A stretch of 64,000 nucleotides of DNA from SIG603 sp964370635. GTDB lineage: Bacteria; Bacillota; Clostridia; Oscillospirales; Acutalibacteraceae. Of this stretch, positions 26,565-33,929 are shown piece after piece. Position 1 is the stretch's first letter. Every line of letters starts with the position of its first letter. The stretch is from contig CAYJJU010000008.1 in NCBI GenBank assembly GCA_964370635.1, forward strand, positions 1 to 64,000, written 5' to 3'. Below the pieces are notes generated by a model that saw only the letters and a list, made by a program, of their open reading frames with translations, was not told where the DNA came from and did no database searches. The position numbers and the translations under genes are program-made.

Positions 26565-26873
26565 TTATTTTATATATAGATTTATTACGTTAAGTATTTC
26601 ATCATGTTGCTCTCTTGGGAAACTATTAAATATGTTCAATATATCGTTGCTTGAACAAGTATTGCTTCCGAATAACAAATATTCATTACTTGCATCAAGT
26701 GCTTCGGATATCTTATACAATAGATCTGCAGAAAAGCCTTTAGTTCCACGCTCAATCGAATATAAAAAATTTGAAGATATGTCGAGCATTTCGGCTAGGT
26801 GATCTCTTGTCATATTTAAAATTTTACGTCTTTGTTCTATTCGCTTACCGATGTCTGAGTAAATTTCTTCCAT
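26565..26873 (-). CDS. XRE-family regulator, paralogue A
   Basis: A 102-residue protein with a good AGGAG site before ATG 26873. Residues 8-65 are a Cro/CI helix-turn-helix (IGKRIEQRRKILNM, then DHLAEMLDISSNFLYSIERG). The rest is a short helical tail of about 35 residues, probably for dimerisation. It is closely similar to the regulator at 27032-27361; the two share the phrase GFSA-LLYKISEAL. Their placing next to the two secreted proteins suggests that they control those or the transporter operon. Confidence 0.85.
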   Translation of the reverse strand: MEEIYSDIGKRIEQRRKILNMTRDHLAEMLDISSNFLYSIERGTKGFSADLLYKISEALDASNEYLLFGSNTCSSNDILNIFNSFPREQHDEILNVINLYIK

Positions 26874-27031
26874 TACCTACTCCTATTATTTATTATTATA
26901 CGACATTTTTTGACAATAAAAACTATCTACTGTGCCGTATTAATATACTTTTTGGAAAAATATTCTAATTTCACTTTAAATAATTAAGTTGATAAGGAGT
27001 AAATTTGTTTAGAATAAGAACCTGATTTTAA

Positions 27032-27361
27032 TTAATTGTTTAATTTGCAGAGCCTGTATATTATATTAAGGGTAGATAGGACTTCATCAACTTGCTCTGG
27101 AGAAAAGTGTATTAAAATTTCATATATATCTTTTTCTTCATCCAAATGAAAATTTCCCTTTAAGATATAATCACTGCTGATATGTAATGCTTTTGATATT
27201 CTATATAATATTTCGGCAGAAAAGCCTTTGCGACCTACTTCAACTTCATATAAAAATTTTTCAGAAATTTCTGTTTTAATTGAGAGCTCTGCCCTGCTAA
27301 GATTTCTGCGTTCTCTAATTTCACGAATTCTTTTGCCTGCCGCTCGGTACATTTCGTTCAA
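27032..27361 (-). CDS. XRE-family regulator, paralogue B
   Basis: A 109-residue regulator that I start at TTG 27361, because alignment with the neighbour (MEEIYSDIGKRI against LNEMYRAAGKRI) puts the first residue there and a GGGTG site precedes it; a GTG nine bases upstream is an alternative. The helix-turn-helix is at about 8-60. It is a tandem paralogue of 26565-26873. Two related repressors in a row could act on overlapping operators or form heterodimers. Confidence 0.82.
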   Translation of the reverse strand: MNEMYRAAGKRIREIRERRNLSRAELSIKTEISEKFLYEVEVGRKGFSAEILYRISKALHISSDYILKGNFHLDEEKDIYEILIHFSPEQVDEVLSTLNIIYRLCKLNN

Positions 27362-27408
27362 ACTAAACACCCATTTCTACTATAAATTATTTCCCCTTTA
27401 TGACGCAA

Positions 27409-27443
27409 TAAGCTACACACAGATTTTATCTATGCGTAGCTTA
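27409..27443. repeat. Hairpin between secreted protein gene and XRE gene
   Basis: TAAGCTAC (27409-27416) pairs with GTAGCTTA (27436-27443), and AGAT/ATCT pair inside. It lies just after the secreted protein gene on the minus strand and so probably ends or protects its transcript; a T run is present only on the plus-strand side. Confidence 0.55.
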
Positions 27444-27460
27444 CATTTTTAATTTGGTAT

Positions 27461-27880
27461 TTAGCTTATCGTTACAGAATTTGAAGTTGCATATATGCTG
27501 TCAGCGCCTACTGTGGCAGATACTCTTGTTCTATATATTCCATTAGCTTGTCCTACATAGTAGAATTGTACGGCAGTAATACCAGTTCCGCTAATGGCCC
27601 AAGATTTTTCCGCAAACCAGTATGAGCCAAGTTTTCTTTCGATGTACAGTCTGCCACTAACACTTATAGATTGAGATTTTGGCAATATTGTGACACCAGC
27701 AGTAAGCAATGTACCGTTTTTTGCCATTGTGGGAACAATTGAATCGGTATCAGTATACTCGGATATTATTTCTTGCTCTATGTGAGTAGTAGTGCTCGCA
27801 TCAACTGTAGTAGAATATGAGCCTGTTGTGACTAGCATTGCCCCTGCAATAAGTAGTGTGGAAATTTTTTTAAGTTTCAT
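27461..27880 (-). CDS. Small secreted protein (DUF6147-like)
   Basis: A 139-residue protein with a signal peptide (residues 1-28, cut near VDA or DAS) and a GGGGG ribosome site. The mature part is polar, beta-rich and has no Cys, with the segment SGRLYIERKLGSYWFAEKSWAISGTG. It resembles the DUF6147 family as I remember it, whose function is unknown. It is followed by two XRE genes and preceded by the sigma/anti-sigma pair, which may control it. Confidence 0.7.
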   Translation of the reverse strand: MKLKKISTLLIAGAMLVTTGSYSTTVDASTTTHIEQEIISEYTDTDSIVPTMAKNGTLLTAGVTILPKSQSISVSGRLYIERKLGSYWFAEKSWAISGTGITAVQFYYVGQANGIYRTRVSATVGADSIYATSNSVTIS

Positions 27881-27945
27881 AATTATACCCCCAATATATT
27901 TTAACTATATAAACGCATAAAAACATCTTTGGGGACAAGTAAATC

Positions 27946-28881
27946 TTAATTTATTTTTGAAGCAATATTTATGGCTTCATCCGTATCAATATTACCAATG
28001 ATTTCAATTAAGTTATCATGACTGTGCATTAGTAAATAAGCTTTGGTGTCTTTGCTAAAGTAAAAAGATAGCTGGCTGTTGATAACGATTTCCTCTACGG
28101 TTATATTTTCTGTATCTATGTAATTTGGATGATCATTTTTATGTATTAATATAGTTATCTGATTATCTGCGATATCGGTATAAAGATAAGTGATAGTATA
28201 ATCCAGCGGATAAACTCCTTCCAACTCAAACCCATCAGGAATATATCCGATTTCATAATCCGCTAAATCTTTTGTCTCGCTACTGGACTCAAATTCGTTC
28301 ACTTCGCCGTTAGATTCAACTTGAAAAACACCAAATGTGTCAAATAGCTCGTAGAAGAAATTACCGACTTGCTCACGAAATTCTGCGTTAACTGCAATTG
28401 CGGTACCAAAACTAATAGAAAATACCAGCAATATACTTGCGACTAGTCTTGCAGGTCTTTTTAATAGTGTTATAAAAATATTTTGTTTGCTTGAGTTATA
28501 TAGAGTTTCAGACTCCTCTTGACTAAGCTCTAATGCGATTTGTGAAGATGCTTTAAGGCTTTCGTCTGAGATAGTTTGATTTTCGGATAAATTCATCAGT
28601 GAAGAAAGAAAATTCGTGTAATATGAAAATTCTTTTTCAGGCGCATCTATGGAATATACGTCCGTTATATCACCGAATGAAAAATTAAAAACATATTTCC
28701 CGAAAAAGATAAATTGGATTTTTTCGGGAAGTGACAATATTTTTTGCGAAAGCATGTCTACCTTTTCTGCATTTAGCGTGATGGGTTCATAAGTCTTTAT
28801 CTTACTTAAAAAGTTTTGTCTATCACCTTCATACGATATTTTTGCGGCTTGTTTTAATGCAAAATCAAAATTTACACTCAT
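27946..28881 (-). CDS. Membrane anti-sigma factor with DUF4367 domain
   Basis: A 311-residue protein. The first 140 residues are cytosolic and include a segment like a sigma-binding region; one transmembrane helix lies at about 148-168 (LVASILLVFSISFGTAIAV); the outside part ends in a DUF4367 domain (YIPDGFELEG to the end). This is the usual form of a sensor that holds a sigma factor until an outside signal is felt. The start overlaps the sigma gene stop by four bases (ATGA), a classic sign of a sigma/anti-sigma pair. Confidence 0.83.
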   Translation of the reverse strand: MSVNFDFALKQAAKISYEGDRQNFLSKIKTYEPITLNAEKVDMLSQKILSLPEKIQFIFFGKYVFNFSFGDITDVYSIDAPEKEFSYYTNFLSSLMNLSENQTISDESLKASSQIALELSQEESETLYNSSKQNIFITLLKRPARLVASILLVFSISFGTAIAVNAEFREQVGNFFYELFDTFGVFQVESNGEVNEFESSSETKDLADYEIGYIPDGFELEGVYPLDYTITYLYTDIADNQITILIHKNDHPNYIDTENITVEEIVINSQLSFYFSKDTKAYLLMHSHDNLIEIIGNIDTDEAINIASKIN

Positions 28882-29423
28882 AGCAGATCTTCCTCCTCCA
28901 ATAAGCTTCGCACCTTTGATATAATTCTTTGTCCACGTTTCTTTGCGGCTTCCTCGGTAATATCAAATAATACAGAAATTTCCTTATAACCCATGTCAAG
29001 CTCATACCGTAAATACAAAAGCCTTTTCTCGTCGTTTGACAAATTTCGCACTAACTTTACTAAAGTAGCTATGTCGTAGCCTTTGATTAACTCGTCCTCT
29101 ACACTTACTTGTGGTGAGGGCATAAAATTATCGAGATTGGCATTAGGGGCAGAGCGCTTTTTCTTTCGTAAAATGTCCAAACAAGTGTTTTTAACTATAG
29201 TTATACAGTATGCCTTAATTTTTGATTTATCCCTCAAGGACTCTATTTTGTCAATTTTTTCTATAATCTTTACATATGATGCCGCGACAGCATCTTCTGA
29301 TTCTGCTGCAGGTATTTTATATTGTGATGCAATAAATAAAAAATATTTATTATGTTCTTTGAAGATATCGCTAATTATATCTTGCTGCTCATATGTAATG
29401 CTTGATAACAGTAAAAAAATCAT
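28878..29423 (-). CDS. ECF-type RNA polymerase sigma factor
   Basis: A 181-residue sigma factor. Region 2 is at about residues 20-90 (FLFIASQYKIPAAESEDAVAASYVKII, then ITIVKNTCLDILRKKKR) and region 4 at about 125-175 (LRYELDMGYKEISVLFDITEEAAKKRGQRI). It lacks region 1 and 3, as ECF factors do. Paired with the DUF4367 anti-sigma downstream. It is likely to switch on the secreted proteins, transporter and peptide cluster that follow on the same strand, though no matching promoters were proven. Confidence 0.88.
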   Translation of the reverse strand: MIFLLLSSITYEQQDIISDIFKEHNKYFLFIASQYKIPAAESEDAVAASYVKIIEKIDKIESLRDKSKIKAYCITIVKNTCLDILRKKKRSAPNANLDNFMPSPQVSVEDELIKGYDIATLVKLVRNLSNDEKRLLYLRYELDMGYKEISVLFDITEEAAKKRGQRIISKVRSLLEEEDLL

Positions 29424-29441
29424 CCCGTTCCCTCAATTCCT

Positions 29442-29798
29442 TTATTTTTTACTTATTACAAGCTTTACTATATTTGATAGAATAGCGGTAATTTCCGCCT
29501 TGTACTCAGGTGGACATGTTTCAAAGAATTCATCTAGGTGTTTATTCGGTGCAGTTTCTTTTCCTGTTATCAAGTAATTTAAATCTACGCCTAGTTCCTG
29601 ATTTAGAATACACAGTTTTTCAACAGATAAGCAGTGCAAACCACGTTCTACCTTACCGTAGTATGCATGCGACACACCCAAGATGTCCGCCATATTTTCT
29701 TGTGAAAAGTCATTTTCATTTTTAATTTTTTTCAATCTTTTACCAATTTCAGCATTAAAAGAATTTGAGTTTTTACACTTATTAGATTTTTTATCCAC
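29442..29798 (-). CDS. XRE-family regulator
   Basis: A 118-residue protein that I start at GTG 29798, five bases after GGAGG; the TTG at 29810 overlaps that site. A Cro/CI helix-turn-helix is at about 12-65 (IGKRLKKIKNENDFSQENMADILGVSHAYYGKVERG). A helical tail follows. It is the first gene of the minus-strand cargo and faces the plus-strand genes across a region with repeated GTTCC/GGAAC sites, which could be its operators. Confidence 0.83.
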   Translation of the reverse strand: MDKKSNKCKNSNSFNAEIGKRLKKIKNENDFSQENMADILGVSHAYYGKVERGLHCLSVEKLCILNQELGVDLNYLITGKETAPNKHLDEFFETCPPEYKAEITAILSNIVKLVISKK

Positions 29799-29877
29799 GA
29801 TTACCTCCAAGATATTGTAAATATAATATTGCCTATAGGTTTAATTGTAATCATTAACAAAGTAAATTTTAACGTAT

Positions 29878-29925
29878 AAATACAGCTTAAATTAAGACTT
29901 ATACTACTTAATTCAAGCTGTATTT
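29878..29925. repeat. Long inverted repeat between divergent genes
   Basis: AAATACAGCTT (29878-29888) pairs with AAGCTGTATTT (29915-29925), and ATTAAG/CTTAAT pair inside. It lies in the 297-base gap between the divergent XRE gene and the plus-strand ORF at 30108, at the cargo-ICE border. A terminator is not needed here, so an operator or a mark of cargo insertion is more likely. Confidence 0.5.
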
Positions 29926-30030
29926 AATTTATTTTAAGTTTTAGATATACAGAAACTATAGATAAGCTTTTCAAATAACGCAAAACTAAGTTTTATCTTT
30001 TTGTCACTTTAGAAACAAATTTGCGTTTAA

Positions 30031-30083
30031 TTGACATGTTGTTCCAACAGGTATATGGATTAGGAACAAAAATTCAGGAACAA
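30031..30083 (+). promoter_or_regulatory. Candidate promoter with GTTCC/GGAAC operator sites
   Basis: TTGACA at 30031-30036 with a weak -10 (TATGGA at 30054). Around it are TTGTTCC (30039-30045), GGAACAA (30063-30069) and GGAACAA (30077-30083), so an inverted pair plus one extra half site cover the promoter. This would suit repression by the divergent XRE protein. Confidence 0.45.
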
Positions 30084-30107
30084 AAACCATAGATAGGAGT
30101 TGAGAGT

Positions 30108-30380
30108 ATGCAAATAAGAAATCTCAATGGCAAACGGATATGTGATATCAACGAAAATAAAAGGCTAATACAAATACAAAGAAAAAATTACACCGTATAT
30201 ATCCACATTGACAATTTTGAGGATTTTAAAATATTTTACCATCCAAAGGAGAGCAAGAAAAGAATGTATGACATCAGATGTAGCGAAAAACTAATAATAA
30301 TTCAGCTTAAAGATTGCATTACACACATATCGCTAAATCAAGATATGACATTTAATATCACGCACAAATTAATACATTAA
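30108..30380 (+). CDS. Hypothetical small protein
   Basis: A 90-residue basic protein with a TAGGAG site before ATG 30108. I do not recognise it. It has alternating short strands (KRLIQIQRKNYTVYIHI, KLIIIQLKDCITHISL) suggesting a small beta-sheet fold, and no membrane segment. It is a single-gene unit closed by a strong terminator 20 bases downstream and preceded by a possible repressor-controlled promoter. Confidence 0.6.
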   Translation: MQIRNLNGKRICDINENKRLIQIQRKNYTVYIHIDNFEDFKIFYHPKESKKRMYDIRCSEKLIIIQLKDCITHISLNQDMTFNITHKLIH

Positions 30381-30400
30381 AATTTAATCCGTCAGAGCGC

Positions 30401-30450
30401 AAGACGACAGAGCGGAATCCTAAAAGGGTTCTGACTGTCGTCTTTTTCTG
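30401..30450 (+). terminator. Strong intrinsic terminator
   Basis: AAGACGACAG pairs with CTGTCGTCTT around an inner hairpin GAATCCT/AGGGTTC, followed by a T-rich tail. It ends the 30108 transcript. Confidence 0.85.
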
Positions 30451-30597
30451 TTTTGGCGGATTTATGACTTCGAGGGATTAATAAAAATTTCGTCGAAGGT
30501 GGTCGCATATGTGTAATCAGTGGAAGTGCTACATAGCTAAATATCCATAACCCTTAATTTTTAAAACTAACAAATTTAAAATTAAGGAGAAATAAAA

Positions 30598-31017
30598 ATG
30601 GGATTTAACTATTCGAAAGAGAGAAACAAACTTGAAGAAAAGTGGAAGAAATTAAGAATTCAATATAAAGAGGCAGGTATGGACGATGAAAGCACCGAGC
30701 TTATGTACAGATATGATTTAGATGTTTTGAACAGTGAGCGTAGGTATGTTAACCATACAGAAGGACTGACAGAAAAAAATTCTTGCAGTGAAGATATTAC
30801 AACTGAAAACATTTCGTGGATAGACTCTATAGAGGACGAAGAAATATTGAATGCTTTAAAAAAGTTATCGGAAGAAGAAATAGATATTCTTACTTTGTGG
30901 GTAATGAGAAAATACACTCAGACAGAAATATCAGTTATTAAAGGCGTAAACAAAATGCAGATTTCAAGAAAAATTAAGAAAATAAAAAATATTTTTCAAA
31001 AACATGTTACAAAGTAG
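30598..31017 (+). CDS. Sigma-70 region 4-like protein of the ICE
   Basis: A 139-residue protein with AAGGAG before ATG 30598. The last 50 residues are a sigma region 4 helix-turn-helix (ALKKLSEEEIDILTLWVMRKYTQTEISVIKGVNKMQISRKIKKI). The first 80 residues are a charged helical part that is not a recognisable region 2. Such short sigma-like proteins are common in Tn916/Tn1549-type elements before the helicase and recombinase genes and are thought to affect their transcription. The structured region that follows may be its target or its leader. Confidence 0.8.
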   Translation: MGFNYSKERNKLEEKWKKLRIQYKEAGMDDESTELMYRYDLDVLNSERRYVNHTEGLTEKNSCSEDITTENISWIDSIEDEEILNALKKLSEEEIDILTLWVMRKYTQTEISVIKGVNKMQISRKIKKIKNIFQKHVTK

Positions 31018-31020
31018 TAT

Positions 31021-31411
31021 TCTCACAGCCTATATAGTGAGAGGCAAAATTAAGAACCTCACGAACCTTGAAAATTTAATAGTCGATATGTAAGTACAAA
31101 GGCAATGGAGAGGTGGCGAGCCGAAGCGAGTTACTGGGATTTATGCCAAGATGAAGTGAAAACTTCGGAGCGTAAGAAGATTTCAGTTGTTAATCAGGTG
31201 AAACTGATGATTGCGATGACCTCCAAAGCCTTAATAATGATACTTCTACAAGGCGTAGCAGGGCAAGCACCCTGAGAGAGCCGAGCTTTTTGAGATAGAT
31301 TAGACTCCGCTCTTTATGAATTTTTGGGATGAACCCCAAAATGCTTACATGTCACAAAGAATAAAAACTAAGGGTGAAGGTGCGATTACACAGTCATCGG
31401 CTTTCGCCCTT
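31021..31411 (+). ncRNA. Candidate structured RNA before the DinG-like helicase
   Basis: A 390-base region without a convincing ORF but full of pairing. It starts with a hairpin (CTCAC/GTGAG). A long-range pair joins GGCAATGGAGAGGT (31101 region) with ACCTCCAAAGCC (31220 region). Between them are GAAGT-GAAA-ACTTC and ATCAG-GTGAAA-CTGAT hairpins with GNRA-like loops. Next come AGGG-CAAGCA-CCCT, TTTTGGG/CCCAAAA, and at 31370-31411 AAGGGTGAA/TTCGCCCTT with an inner CGAT/ATCG stem. GNRA-like loops and a closing multi-stem pair are marks of a folded RNA. It does not match RNase P, tmRNA or intron cores that I know. It may be a leader that controls the helicase and recombinase genes or a free RNA. 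Confidence 0.5.
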
Positions 31412-31435
31412 AAATTTACTTAAAAAGGTGAGAGA

Positions 31436-33331
31436 ATGAACAAATCAAAAGAAATACTTACAAAAATATTTACAGAAATAATGCCGAAATACAATATGAA
31501 CTTTAGAAAAGAACAGCTGACGCTATCGCTTAAAATGCTTACAGCATTAGAGGAAAACAACATAGCCATGTGCGAGGCAGAAGTCGGAACAGGGAAAACC
31601 CATGCGTATATATTAGCAAGTGTTGTACATAACATCTTTGCTAAACATAAAAAAGCAAGCGTTATTTCAACCTCCACAATAGCGCTACAAAAAGCACTCG
31701 TAGAAGATTACCTACCACAAATATCAAGAATATTATTAAAAGAGAAGTTAATAGCTACACCACTGAAATATACAATTAGAAAAGGCAAGGGACATTATAT
31801 ATGTGAAAGTAAGCTGAAAAGATATATAAGCTCAACTAAAATATCAGACCCAATCTTAAAAGATATGTTGGCAGATAAAGCAGTACTCGAAATAAGTCGG
31901 CTAAATATCAAGGATTACATTAAAAGAAGAATTAACATTTGCGACTGCTTAAACACTTGTGAATTTAGAAAGGTTTGCAGATACAAGAAGTATCTAAACG
32001 ACAGTAAAAATCAGAGCAACGATTTTGTAATTGTAAACCACAATTATTTTTTGGCGAATATACTACATTACAAAGAAACAAACAATAATTTGCTCCCTGA
32101 ATTTGGGCAAATCATAATTGATGAGGCACATAAATTTCCAAGTACTATTAGAGATATGTACGGCAAAAACTTTATTTCAACCGAAGTATATGAGCTGATT
32201 TTTGCACTTTCAAGGGCGAAGAAAATCCATATAAAAAACTATGATGAACTGTTAAAAATAAATGATGATTTAATTGCTGTATTTTTAAATAAAGCAGAGG
32301 GATTAATTCATTTATCAGAAAAGGAAGAAAGGCTTGTAAACAAGATGTCTAAAAAATTGAAATCTGTTTTATCACACTTTAAGACAATGGAGCAAAACAG
32401 AAATAACACAAAACTCAAGAATGAGTTTGAAAAGCTGATAAGTAAATTAGATGAGCTAAAGTTGTCTAAACAATATATCATATCGAAAGAAAGTTTGAAA
32501 AATGGGTTTGAGATAACTTTTTTAAGCATCAAGCTAAAAGCAAAAATCAACAAAGATATTTGGAATTTAAGAATGCCTACGATTATGACTTCAGGGACTA
32601 TTTCAGTTGGCGGAGATTTTAGCCATATTGAAAATAGTTTAGGACTTGAAAGTCAAACGGATAGACTTATAAAAAGTAAAACATATTCTCCGTATAATTT
32701 CAGTAGACAAGCTATGCTGTATCTTCCGAGGAATTTGCCACATCCTCAAAGCGAAAACTACGCAGATAATATCACAAATATAATTGAAAAACTTATCAAA
32801 ACGACACACGGTCACACATTAATTCTTTTCACCTCATACAAAATGATGGACAGGGTCTATCATGAGATAGGCAAAAGAGATTTGAATTTCCCACTCTTCA
32901 TTATGAGAAGAAATGATACGACAGCGCTTGATAATTACAAAAAATCAGTAAACGGAGTTTTGTTTGCAAGTGACAGTGCTGGCGAGGGAATCGACATTGC
33001 AGGAGATGTTCTATCAAGTTTGATAGTCGTAAAACTCCCTTTTCCCATACCAACAGCAATTAGTGAGCATGAAAGGATAAAGAAAAATAATATAGAAAAC
33101 TTCATCAATGAAGATATAGTTCCAAATATGATAATTAAACTTAGGCAATGGATAGGCAGAGGGATAAGGCATGAAGATGACAGTTGTGTATTTTCGATTT
33201 TAGATTCAAGGGCAAGCTCGAGATATAGGAACGTAATTGTTTCAGCCTTGCCAAATATGAGGATAACCGAGAAACTTCAAGAAGTTAATGGTTTTATAAA
33301 AACAAAAAAGAGTGAGGAATATTTTATATGA
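31436..33331 (+). CDS. DinG/XPD-like superfamily 2 DNA helicase
   Basis: A 631-residue helicase. Walker A is AEVGTGKTHAY (GTGKT at 51-55); the DEAH box is IIDEAHKF near residue 228; the final helicase motif reads RQWIGRGIRHEDD. Four Cys in HYICESK and NICDCLNTCEFRKVCRY lie between motifs I and II, where XPD/DinG enzymes hold a 4Fe-4S cluster. It is shorter than E. coli DinG. Related genes occur in many Clostridia ICEs next to the recombinase. It may unwind element DNA in excision or transfer. The last codons overlap the MazF start (ATGA). Confidence 0.85.
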   Translation: MNKSKEILTKIFTEIMPKYNMNFRKEQLTLSLKMLTALEENNIAMCEAEVGTGKTHAYILASVVHNIFAKHKKASVISTSTIALQKALVEDYLPQISRILLKEKLIATPLKYTIRKGKGHYICESKLKRYISSTKISDPILKDMLADKAVLEISRLNIKDYIKRRINICDCLNTCEFRKVCRYKKYLNDSKNQSNDFVIVNHNYFLANILHYKETNNNLLPEFGQIIIDEAHKFPSTIRDMYGKNFISTEVYELIFALSRAKKIHIKNYDELLKINDDLIAVFLNKAEGLIHLSEKEERLVNKMSKKLKSVLSHFKTMEQNRNNTKLKNEFEKLISKLDELKLSKQYIISKESLKNGFEITFLSIKLKAKINKDIWNLRMPTIMTSGTISVGGDFSHIENSLGLESQTDRLIKSKTYSPYNFSRQAMLYLPRNLPHPQSENYADNITNIIEKLIKTTHGHTLILFTSYKMMDRVYHEIGKRDLNFPLFIMRRNDTTALDNYKKSVNGVLFASDSAGEGIDIAGDVLSSLIVVKLPFPIPTAISEHERIKKNNIENFINEDIVPNMIIKLRQWIGRGIRHEDDSCVFSILDSRASSRYRNVIVSALPNMRITEKLQEVNGFIKTKKSEEYFI

Positions 33332-33660
33332 TAGACAAAATAAAAAGAGGAGAAATATACATGGTGGACTTAGACCCTGTAATAGGCTCTGAGCAAGGCG
33401 GTATACGACCGGCTGTTGTATTACAAAACGATGTTGGAAATACGCATAGCCCAACAATAATCATTGCCCCTATGACGAGTAAGTTGAAAAACCTACCGAC
33501 TCATGTGAACGTAGAAAACATATTAGACTTAACATCTCAAGTGCAACTTGAGCAGATTAGAACCATAGATAAAAAGAGGGTGTTCAGATATTTAGGAACA
33601 CTTAACGATAAGCAAATGGAGCGAGTGGATAAGGCGTTTAAATTGAGTATGGATTTGTGA
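33328..33660 (+). CDS. MazF/PemK-type endoribonuclease toxin
   Basis: A 110-residue protein with the family start KRGEIYMVDLDPVIGSEQGGIRPAVVLQND, then SPTIIIAPMTSK and LEQIRTIDKKR, all core MazF blocks including the conserved Arg and Thr/Ser positions. MazF toxins cut mRNA. The gene overlaps the helicase stop by four bases and no antitoxin precedes it; the only neighbour is a 56-residue TnpW-like protein downstream. It could be an orphan, or use an unusual partner. It may stabilise the ICE. Confidence 0.88.
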   Translation: MIDKIKRGEIYMVDLDPVIGSEQGGIRPAVVLQNDVGNTHSPTIIIAPMTSKLKNLPTHVNVENILDLTSQVQLEQIRTIDKKRVFRYLGTLNDKQMERVDKAFKLSMDL

Positions 33661-33667
33661 GGTGGGT

Positions 33668-33838
33668 ATGAATATAGAGAAAAATCACAGAGGAATACAG
33701 ATTGTGAGCAAAGAAATAAATGGATGTTTAGTGCACCTTACTTTTGCGAAAAAGCCAGACAGTGAAATACAAAAGAAGATAGAATATATCTTAACCGATG
33801 CATTTGAAAAAAGAATATTTGGGAATACGGCTATTTGA
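33668..33838 (+). CDS. TnpW-like small protein
   Basis: A 56-residue protein starting at ATG 33668 after GAGGTGGG. It has a beta-rich first half (IQIVSKEINGCLVHLTFAKK) and a helix (SEIQKKIEYILTDAFEKRI). This is like the TnpW proteins of Tn4451-type elements, which lie just before the serine recombinase. Function unknown. Its place right after a MazF without antitoxin makes an antitoxin role worth testing, although MazE proteins look different. Confidence 0.6.
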   Translation: MNIEKNHRGIQIVSKEINGCLVHLTFAKKPDSEIQKKIEYILTDAFEKRIFGNTAI

Positions 33839-33929
33839 TAACTTATTGTTAAATAAAAATAATTTGATAGATATATGCAGCTTTATGTGGTATTGTTCGT
33901 GTTGCAAAACTAAAGTTAGGAGGACGATT

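Noticed and set aside
31021..31411. RNase P RNA, tmRNA, group I or group II intron
   Set aside because: The core motifs of these RNAs that I know are not seen; left as an unnamed structured region.
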